This document shows, piece after piece, positions 58,341 to 64,000 of a stretch of DNA of 64,000 nt. Source of the stretch: Luteibacter sp. UNCMF331Sha3.1 (lineage in GTDB: Bacteria; Pseudomonadota; Gammaproteobacteria; Xanthomonadales; Rhodanobacteraceae); NCBI RefSeq assembly GCF_900109915.1, contig NZ_FOBU01000002.1, positions 1,319,170 to 1,383,169 of the forward strand. The letters are read 5' to 3'. Numbering within the stretch: position 1 is the first letter of the stretch; each line of letters opens with the position of its first letter. Made by a program: the position numbers and the translations under genes. The notes below the pieces were generated by a model. It made no database searches. It worked only from the letters and a program-made list of their open reading frames with translations, and was not told the origin of the DNA.

Positions 58341-59010
58341 TCCCGAGCAGGTCGGGCATGCGATCGATGAGTGCCACGGCCCCTGCGCTGGCGAGGTCGA
58401 GCTCCTTGCGGTAGCCATACGTGACCATGACCAGCGCGGTGCCCGCATCGTGCGCCGCGAGCATGTCGCTTTCCGAATCGCCCACCATCAGCGTATCGGC
58501 GACGGCGACGCCGGCCTGGTTCGCCAGCCAGGTCAACGGCACGCCACTGGGCTTGCGTTCGGGCATCGTGTTGCCGCCGACGATGCCGTCGACGTACGGC
58601 AGCATGCCGCGCACCTCCAGCAGCGGGCGCACGAATTCTTCGTTCTTGTTCGTGCACACGGCGACCTTCACACCCTGCGCGTGCAGCGCCGCGAGCGTGT
58701 CGACCACGCCGTCGTACGCGACCGCGTCGAGCGCGGTCTCCTTGTAATGCACGAGGAAGCCGGGCATCACGTCGTCGATGTCCGCGTCGCTGCCGGCGTC
58801 CCTGAAGGCATAGGTGATCAGCCGGCGGGAGCCTTCGCCGATCCAGCGCTCGATGGTGGCCTCGTCCCGCGTCGGCAGTTTCCAGTCGCGCAGCGTGCGG
58901 TTAACCGATTCGGCGATGTCCTTCACGCTGTCGACGAGCGTGCCGTCGAGATCGAAGATGACGAGGGAGTAGGGAAAGGCCAAGGGGATGCTCCGGCACA
59001 AAGCGGACAT
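58324..59010 (-). CDS. gph: Phosphoglycolate phosphatase (HAD superfamily)
   Basis: A 228-residue HAD hydrolase. Motif I is FDLDGTLVDS, motif II VCTNKNE, motif III KPSG, and motif IV VGDSESDMLAAHDAG; a helical cap lies between motifs I and II. Such enzymes clear 2-phosphoglycolate from DNA repair. It overlaps the serine-hydrolase gene end by 17 bases and starts one base after the TetR stop, so the TetR-gph pair may be co-transcribed. Confidence 0.92.
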   Translation of the reverse strand: MSALCRSIPLAFPYSLVIFDLDGTLVDSVKDIAESVNRTLRDWKLPTRDEATIERWIGEGSRRLITYAFRDAGSDADIDDVMPGFLVHYKETALDAVAYDGVVDTLAALHAQGVKVAVCTNKNEEFVRPLLEVRGMLPYVDGIVGGNTMPERKPSGVPLTWLANQAGVAVADTLMVGDSESDMLAAHDAGTALVMVTYGYRKELDLASAGAVALIDRMPDLLGITRPR

Positions 59011-59011
59011 T

Positions 59012-59674
59012 CTACGCCCTGGGCGGTTGCAGGCCTTGCGACAGGAGCGCGACCGCGTGTCGCGCGATGACGCCCGCGTCGATGTGGCGCCGCGCCGGAT
59101 CGTCGGCCCATTTCCGCAGCGCGGCCATGGGCAGGAACGTGAGGCTCGGTAGCGTCGTCATCAGCAGCGCGGGATCGAGGTCCGGATTGAGCCGGCCTTC
59201 CTCCTGCCAGCGGCGGATCGCGGCGAGCAGGGCGGAGAACCGTGTCGGGTCCGTCCGTTCGCGCATGTGCTGCTTGAACAGGTCATTGCCGCTGAGCAGT
59301 TCGGTGAAGAGCACCGGGCCGATCCACGGCTGTTCCACGGCCACGTCCACGAAACGCTCGGCCAGCCGCGTGAAGGCGGCGACGGGATCGTCGGCGTGCT
59401 CCTGGAAAATGGCGTCGACCCGGGCACGCATCGGCACGATGCGCTCGTCGAAGATGGTTTCGAACAGCTGCTCGCGCGTGCGGAAATAGTAGTGGACCGC
59501 GGCCGGCGTCATGCCCGCCTCGCGGGCGATCGCGGCGAGCGTCGTCTCGGCGTAGCCGTTGCGGGCGAACAGCGCGAGCGCGATGCCGATCAGTCGCTCG
59601 CGCTGGTCCGGCCCATCGGCCTGGAGCGGCGGCCGGCCCGGTGGTCTGCCCCGACGAGTGGAAGTCCTGGTCAT
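59012..59674 (-). CDS. TetR-family regulator of the adjacent efflux gene
   Basis: A 220-residue repressor. A basic tail (RRGRPPGRPP) precedes the HTH (LIGIALALFARNGYAETTLAAI, REAGMTPAAVHYYFRTREQLF). The ligand-binding C-terminus is typical of drug-sensing TetR proteins. It is divergent from the DHA2 transporter gene with the promoter and operator in the 108-base gap. Likely ligand: a substrate of the pump. Confidence 0.92.
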   Translation of the reverse strand: MTRTSTRRGRPPGRPPLQADGPDQRERLIGIALALFARNGYAETTLAAIAREAGMTPAAVHYYFRTREQLFETIFDERIVPMRARVDAIFQEHADDPVAAFTRLAERFVDVAVEQPWIGPVLFTELLSGNDLFKQHMRERTDPTRFSALLAAIRRWQEEGRLNPDLDPALLMTTLPSLTFLPMAALRKWADDPARRHIDAGVIARHAVALLSQGLQPPRA

Positions 59675-59719
59675 GCGGTGTCCTGTTCGGCGCTGTGAAG
59701 GCCCGGCGGAGCCCCTCGA

Positions 59720-59767
59720 TTGACGAAGGTAACGCCCGGGCCTATATTAATGCATCACTTAATTAAT
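59720..59767 (+). promoter_or_regulatory. Promoter and probable TetR operator of the MFS gene
   Basis: TTGACG (59720-59725), a 17-base spacer and TATATT (59743-59748) form a good sigma-70 promoter. ATTAAT occurs at 59746-59751 and 59762-59767; each copy is self-complementary and their centres are 16 bases apart. The AT-rich block overlapping the -10 and start point is the likely site for the divergent TetR repressor. Confidence 0.7.
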
Positions 59768-59782
59768 TGCAGGCCAGCCCGC

Positions 59783-61336
59783 GTGACGACCGAACTCGCT
59801 CCGCCGCCCGCCGTCGCGCGGGAGGCCATCGCCCCGGCGACCGTCGCGACGGACGCACCGCGGCCGCCGTCGCTGCGCCTGCTCTTCGCCACGCTGATGT
59901 TGGTGATGCTGCTGGCCGCTCTCGACCAGACGATCGTGTCGACGGCGCTGCCGACGATCGTCAACGAACTCGGCGGCTTCGATCGCCTTTCCTGGGTCGT
60001 GACCTCGTACCTGCTCAGTTCCACGGTGGTCGTGCCGCTGTACGGCAAGTTCGGCGACCTGTTCGGGCGCAAGATCGTGCTGCAGACGGCGATCGTCATC
60101 TTCCTCGTCGGTTCGGTGCTCTGCGGCCTGGCACAGGACATGACCCAGCTGATCCTCACCCGCGCGTTGCAGGGGCTCGGCGGTGGCGGTCTGCTCGTGG
60201 TCACCATGGCGTCGGTGGGCGACGTGATCCCGCCGGCGGATCGCGGCAAGTACCAGGGCCTGTTCGGCGGCGTGTACGGGCTGGCGACGGTCATCGGGCC
60301 GCTGATGGGCGGCTTCATGGTCGATCACCTGTCGTGGCGCTGGATCTTCTTCGTCAACATCCCGCTCGGCGCGCTGTGCGTGGCGGTGATCGCGGCGGTG
60401 TTCCACCCGCACGCCCGCCAGGTGCGCCACACCATCGACTACTGGGGCGCGGGCTGGCTCACGCTGGCGCTGACGTGCCTGATCCTGTTCACGACCGAAG
60501 GCGGCACGATGCTGCCGTGGGACGCGCCCGAGCTGTGGTTCATCCTGGCCTTCGCCGTGGTCGGCATCGTGGGCTTCGTCTACGAGGAGAGCGTCGCGGC
60601 GGAGCCGATCATTCCGTTGCATCTGTTCGGTCACCGAACGTTCCTGTTGTGCAGCCTCGTCGGCTTCTTCGTAGGTGCCGCATTGTTCGGCGCCACCACG
60701 TTCCTGCCGCTCTATCTGCAGGTGGTGAAGGGTGTATCGCCGACGGGCGCGGGGCTGCAGCTGCTGCCGCTGATGGGCGGTGTCGTGCTCAGTTCGATCG
60801 TCAGTGGCCGTCTGATCAGTCGTTTCGGTCGCTATCGCATGTTTCCGATCGCGGGTTGCTTCATCGCCACCGGTGCCCTGCTGCTGCTCGCCACGGTGGG
60901 CGATGGCGACCCGATCTTCCTGATCTATCTGTACGCCGGGTTCCTCGGCCTCGGTCTGGGCATGGTGATGCAGGTGCTGATCCTCGCGACGCAGAACAGC
61001 GTGGAGGCGAAGTACCTGGGTGTCGCGACGTCGGGCGTCACGCTGTTCCGTTCCATCGGCGGCTCGATCGGCGTGTCGGCCTTCGGCGCGATCTTCACCA
61101 ACGGGCTGCGGTCGCGCATGCAGGACCTGTTCGCCGGTCAGGCCGCGACGCCGCGATCCTTCAGCCCCGACGCCGTGCGCGCGATGCCGCCGGCCATCCA
61201 CGAACGCTACCTGCACGCGTTCGGTGCGTCGTTGCACACCGTGTACCAGGTGGCGGCGGTCGTGATGGCGATCGGTTTCGCGATCGCGTGGGGGTTGCGC
61301 GATATTCCGCTGAGGGCGGGGCAGGTGAAGCGCTGA
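59783..61336 (+). CDS. DHA2-family multidrug efflux MFS transporter
   Basis: A 517-residue inner-membrane protein with about 14 hydrophobic helices. [15 protein letters not shown] in TM1 is the DHA2 signature (motif D1), [13 protein letters not shown] is motif A, and [16 protein letters not shown] in TM5 is motif C of antiporters. It probably exports drugs or organic compounds by proton exchange. GTG at 59783 is selected because transcription should start near 59755; an ATG at 59750 lies too close to the -10. Controlled by the divergent TetR gene. Confidence 0.91.
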   Translation: MTTELAPPPAVAREAIAPATVATDAPRPPSLRLLFATLMLVMLLAALDQTIVSTALPTIVNELGGFDRLSWVVTSYLLSSTVVVPLYGKFGDLFGRKIVLQTAIVIFLVGSVLCGLAQDMTQLILTRALQGLGGGGLLVVTMASVGDVIPPADRGKYQGLFGGVYGLATVIGPLMGGFMVDHLSWRWIFFVNIPLGALCVAVIAAVFHPHARQVRHTIDYWGAGWLTLALTCLILFTTEGGTMLPWDAPELWFILAFAVVGIVGFVYEESVAAEPIIPLHLFGHRTFLLCSLVGFFVGAALFGATTFLPLYLQVVKGVSPTGAGLQLLPLMGGVVLSSIVSGRLISRFGRYRMFPIAGCFIATGALLLLATVGDGDPIFLIYLYAGFLGLGLGMVMQVLILATQNSVEAKYLGVATSGVTLFRSIGGSIGVSAFGAIFTNGLRSRMQDLFAGQAATPRSFSPDAVRAMPPAIHERYLHAFGASLHTVYQVAAVVMAIGFAIAWGLRDIPLRAGQVKR

Positions 61337-61346
61337 CGTTTTCCGG

Positions 61347-61447
61347 TCGGAGCCGGCCTGCGGGCGATGGGGGTGGTGGCGAGCACCCAAATCGCGGCCA
61401 AGGCCGCTCCCACAGGGGGGGGCGTCGCGGCCGAGGCCGCTTCCACC
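61347..61447. repeat. REP-like palindromes (copy E plus half copy)
   Basis: A first unit (61347-61414) runs from GTCGGAGCCGGCC through GGGCGATGGG and GGCGAGCACCC to GCGGCCAAGGCCGCTCCCAC. A second half unit (61424-61446) repeats GTCGCGGCCGAGGCCGCTTC before CAC. They fill the gap between the convergent MFS and TlpA-like genes. Confidence 0.7.
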
Positions 61448-61452
61448 TACCG

Positions 61453-62523
61453 CTAGCCGAAGGTGAACGAGTACGCCTGCACGCCCGGATCGTCGAAGAC
61501 GATCTCCACCGTGCGATCCTGGATCGCCTTCTGCTGGCGGACGAGCTGGTACATGCGCGGCACCGTCACGGTGCCGCGGCCGTCCGCATCCAGATCGACG
61601 CCGTGGTCGGCGCCGACCGGCTTGCCGTCGACGAGCACGTGGAAACGCACCGGCTTGCCCGCGGCGGAGGGGCCCATCACGAGGTTGACGTCGCGCGCGT
61701 GGAACCGGAACACGATGCGTGCGCCGGCGCCGTTCGCCAGCGCGGACTCGTTGCCGACCGTCCAGTCGCCCGCGAGACCCCAGTCGCCATTCGAGAGGTC
61801 TTTCGGGGCGGCGTAGGTGTGCTGGCGACCGCGGGACATGCCGCCGGGCGACACGAAACGCTGCGCGCGCGCCGCGCCGACGTAGGTTTCTTCGGTACGC
61901 AGGTCGTTCCAGTCGGCCTGCACCTCGACGCCGACCGTGCGCACCGAGGTGAGGGCGGGCGGCAGGTTGGTCTGCCCCGCCTCGGTGAGCAGCTGGCGGA
62001 TGCTGGCTTCCGTCTCGGCGTATTCGCCCTCGCCGAACACCTTGTGGCGAATGCGGCCTTCGCCGTCGACGATGTAGAGCGCCGGCCAGTATTCGTTGTC
62101 GAACGCCTGCCAGACCGCGTGATCGCTGTCGACCGCGACGGGGAAGCCCGGGGCGATGTCAGTCACCGCGCGGCGGACGTTCTCGAGATTCTTCTCGAAC
62201 GCGAACTCGGGCGAATGCACGCCGATGACCACCAGGCCGTGACCGGCGTAGTGCTGCGCCCAGGCACGCAGGAACGGCACCTGGCGTAGCGAATTGATGC
62301 AGGAGTAGGTCCAGAAGTCGACCAGCACCACCTTGCCCCGCAGCGACGCGGCGGTGAGTGCGGGAGAGCCGATCCACGTCGTCGCGCCGTCGAGCGTGGG
62401 CAACCGGCCTTCGACCGGCAGCGTGGATTTCGCCTCCACAGGCGGCGCGACCTGTGCGATGGCGGCGCCGGAGGCCATGCCCAGGCCGAGGAGAACAGGG
62501 AAGGTGAGCAGGCGTCGGACCAT
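61453..62523 (-). CDS. Exported TlpA/DipZ-like redoxin with CxxS active site
   Basis: A 356-residue exported protein. The signal peptide ends near AIAQVAPP. A thioredoxin-like domain (about 45-180) holds FWTYSCINSLRQVPFL, in which Cys75 is kept but the second cysteine of the CINC motif is Ser78. The C-terminal half resembles the jelly-roll domain that follows the redoxin in DipZ-type proteins (FRFHARDVNLVMGP, HVLVDGKPVGADHG). It probably works as a monothiol redox or sensing protein in the periplasm. Start ATG at 62523; ATG at 62535 is an alternative. Confidence 0.83.
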   Translation of the reverse strand: MVRRLLTFPVLLGLGMASGAAIAQVAPPVEAKSTLPVEGRLPTLDGATTWIGSPALTAASLRGKVVLVDFWTYSCINSLRQVPFLRAWAQHYAGHGLVVIGVHSPEFAFEKNLENVRRAVTDIAPGFPVAVDSDHAVWQAFDNEYWPALYIVDGEGRIRHKVFGEGEYAETEASIRQLLTEAGQTNLPPALTSVRTVGVEVQADWNDLRTEETYVGAARAQRFVSPGGMSRGRQHTYAAPKDLSNGDWGLAGDWTVGNESALANGAGARIVFRFHARDVNLVMGPSAAGKPVRFHVLVDGKPVGADHGVDLDADGRGTVTVPRMYQLVRQQKAIQDRTVEIVFDDPGVQAYSFTFG

Positions 62524-62535
62524 GGTCGGGCACAT

Positions 62536-62967
62536 CGAGTGAAGGGGATGAGGCGCTCATCTGACTACGAAAGGCGCACCGAACGCTTGCACCGCCATGT
62601 GGCCCGCTCCGTTGCCAATCGCGGGTTGGAAACGACGGGACAATAAATGTCGTCGCATGAGATTGCGACGTACATCACAGACAGGTACAGTACGCGCCGT
62701 TCCGCGTCCGATTCGCGGCGAGCCGTCACGACGGCCGACAACCAAAGCCAGCGTCCGGAACAGGGGCCGGACGCAGATCGCCGCACACCGCGACGATCGA
62801 TGAGCTTGCGCATGGCGCATCACACCTTGACCTCCCGTACCCGCTCTCGCGGCGTGCGGCGGGCCAGTGCGTGTCTGCCGCCGGCCGACTCACTCCCGCA
62901 GAAAGCTTTCCCCGGCGCGCATTTTCCGGAATGCGCGCCGCGGGTTCGTGTTGCCGAACGAAATGCC
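62536..62967. other. Intergenic region before the DUF11 gene
   Basis: A gap of about 430 bases with no convincing gene. TTGCGA (62663-62668), 17 bases, then TACAGT (62686-62691) is a weak sigma-70 candidate pointing toward the DUF11 gene. The rest shows no repeat or RNA signature that I recognise; the long 5-prime leader could carry regulation. Confidence 0.3.
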
Positions 62968-62982
62968 ATGAGGGCACGTGAC

Positions 62983-64000
62983 ATGCAGTCCGTAACGTCG
63001 TCGATCCGTTCTCCGCGCCGTCGCTTCGCGCGCGCGCTCGCCGCCCTGATGGCGCTGGCGGGCGCCACCCCCGCGTTCGCCGCCGCCGATCTGGTGGTGA
63101 ACAACAACCCGGTGACCGATCCGGTCGCCGCCGGCGCCATCGCCGAGTTCACCGTCCGCGTCGACAACAATGGAACCACGGGCGCGACGTCGGTGCAGAT
63201 GATCGACACGATTCCGGCCGGCGCGACGTATGTCGGCTCGCGTGCGCCGACGCCCGGTACCGTGTCGTGCGGCGCCGCAGTGGGGAACAAGGTCACCTGC
63301 GCGATGGGCAACATCGCCTCCGGCGGTTCCGCGTCCATCGTCATCCAGATGCGTACGTCGGGCCCCGGCACCCTGACCAATGTGGCGAGCGCCACGTCCA
63401 ACGAGGGACCGGCCGGTCCGGCCGGCACCGACGTGCCCAAGAACGTGAACGTGCTGCAGGGTGCGGACCTCGCGCTGACGGCGACGCAGACGACCGCGAC
63501 GCCCCAGGCCGGCAGCACGCTGGGCTACACCTTCACGGCCACCAACAACGGCCCGAACGATGCCACCTCGGTGCGTGTCCAGGCATCGCTGCCGCAGAAC
63601 TACGCCGTGGTGGCCGGATCGCTTCCGTCCGCCTGCTCGGTCGCCGCACAGACCCTGACCTGCAACGTCCCGGGTACGCTGGCGACCGGTGCATCCGTCA
63701 GCTACACGATCAACGGCATCGTCGGCGCGGCCAACGGTTCGACCCTGACCCTCACGGGCAGCGTCATCGTCACGTCCACGTCGGCGGCGCAGGATCCCGA
63801 CAGCTCGAACAACGGGGTCACGCTCAACGCGAGCGTGCAGCCGGGCACGGACCTGAAGCTGGTGAAGACGGCGAGCCGCGCCTCGCCCCTCATCCAGGGC
63901 GATACGTTCAACTACGTGCTGGCCACGTCGTATTCCGGCGACGCGCCGGTCGCACTGAAGGTCACGGACACGGTGCCCGCCGAGTTCAGGGTGAACGGCA
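62983..64000 (+). CDS. Secreted DUF11-repeat surface protein, N-terminal part
   Basis: At least 339 residues; the gene leaves the window still open. A basic start (SIRSPRRRFARAL) and hydrophobic stretch with ALAGATPAFAAAD form a signal peptide. Repeated DUF11-type beta-sandwich units follow (about residues 37-155, 160-285 and from 290), each with motifs like TNNGPNDATSVRV and SNEGPAGPAG or DPDSSNNGV. Such proteins are large cell-surface or exported adhesin-like proteins. ATG at 62968 is an alternative start. The C-terminal sorting signal is unseen. Confidence 0.82.
   Translation, partial: MQSVTSSIRSPRRRFARALAALMALAGATPAFAAADLVVNNNPVTDPVAAGAIAEFTVRVDNNGTTGATSVQMIDTIPAGATYVGSRAPTPGTVSCGAAVGNKVTCAMGNIASGGSASIVIQMRTSGPGTLTNVASATSNEGPAGPAGTDVPKNVNVLQGADLALTATQTTATPQAGSTLGYTFTATNNGPNDATSVRVQASLPQNYAVVAGSLPSACSVAAQTLTCNVPGTLATGASVSYTINGIVGAANGSTLTLTGSVIVTSTSAAQDPDSSNNGVTLNASVQPGTDLKLVKTASRASPLIQGDTFNYVLATSYSGDAPVALKVTDTVPAEFRVNG

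Overview
The window is GC-rich chromosomal DNA with tightly packed genes and no rRNA, tRNA, phage or insertion-sequence genes. The core order ndk - rlmN - pilF - rodZ-like - yfgM-like - bamB - der, the HiPIP gene, haaO, the FadN-type beta-oxidation pair and the abundance of REP-like palindromes opening with GTGGGAGC fit a gammaproteobacterium of the Xanthomonadales, probably Rhodanobacteraceae (Luteibacter/Dyella-like). That placement is inferred from gene content and not from a database search.

1-14.2 kb holds the methionine-salvage genes mtnD (cut by the window edge) and mtnB with a MetJ-like palindrome, a HiPIP electron carrier, two paralogous APC amino-acid permeases, an outer-membrane barrel protein, a Nudix hydrolase, haaO, a DAO-type oxidoreductase, a CsaA-like tRNA-binding protein and an MBL hydrolase. 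It ends with a fatty-acid operon (PsrA-like TetR regulator, fadN-type, fadA) that has a clear operator.

14.4-27.8 kb is housekeeping: ndk, rlmN, pilF, rodZ-like, yfgM-like, bamB, der, a rhodanese-ThiF fusion, a GNAT enzyme, folD, guaB, guaA and a DCC-family protein. Several genes overlap by ATGA, and REP-like palindromes fill the larger gaps. A perfect 25-bp inverted repeat lies between folD and guaB.

27.8-45.4 kb is an accessory metabolic zone. Four LysR regulators each face or adjoin small operons of SDR, aldo/keto, old-yellow-enzyme, tautomerase, NTF2-like, MBL, GST and RidA proteins. Two DNA-repair glycosylases (YcaQ-type and Tag), a DUF72 protein and an alpha/beta hydrolase are mixed in.

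45.5-56.9 kb holds a MocR-type regulator facing an AhpD-like gene, tadA, and a module of sirtuin plus an Hpt protein with a degenerate ATPase region, divergent from an RcsB-like response regulator. Central carbon genes pgm and zwf follow with a yjjX-type NTPase between them, then msrB-msrA, then a LytS/LytTR-type two-component pair.

57-64 kb holds a class-C beta-lactamase-like hydrolase, gph, a TetR/DHA2 efflux pair with a good promoter-operator, a TlpA-like protein lacking the second redox cysteine, and the start of a secreted DUF11-repeat protein that runs off the window.
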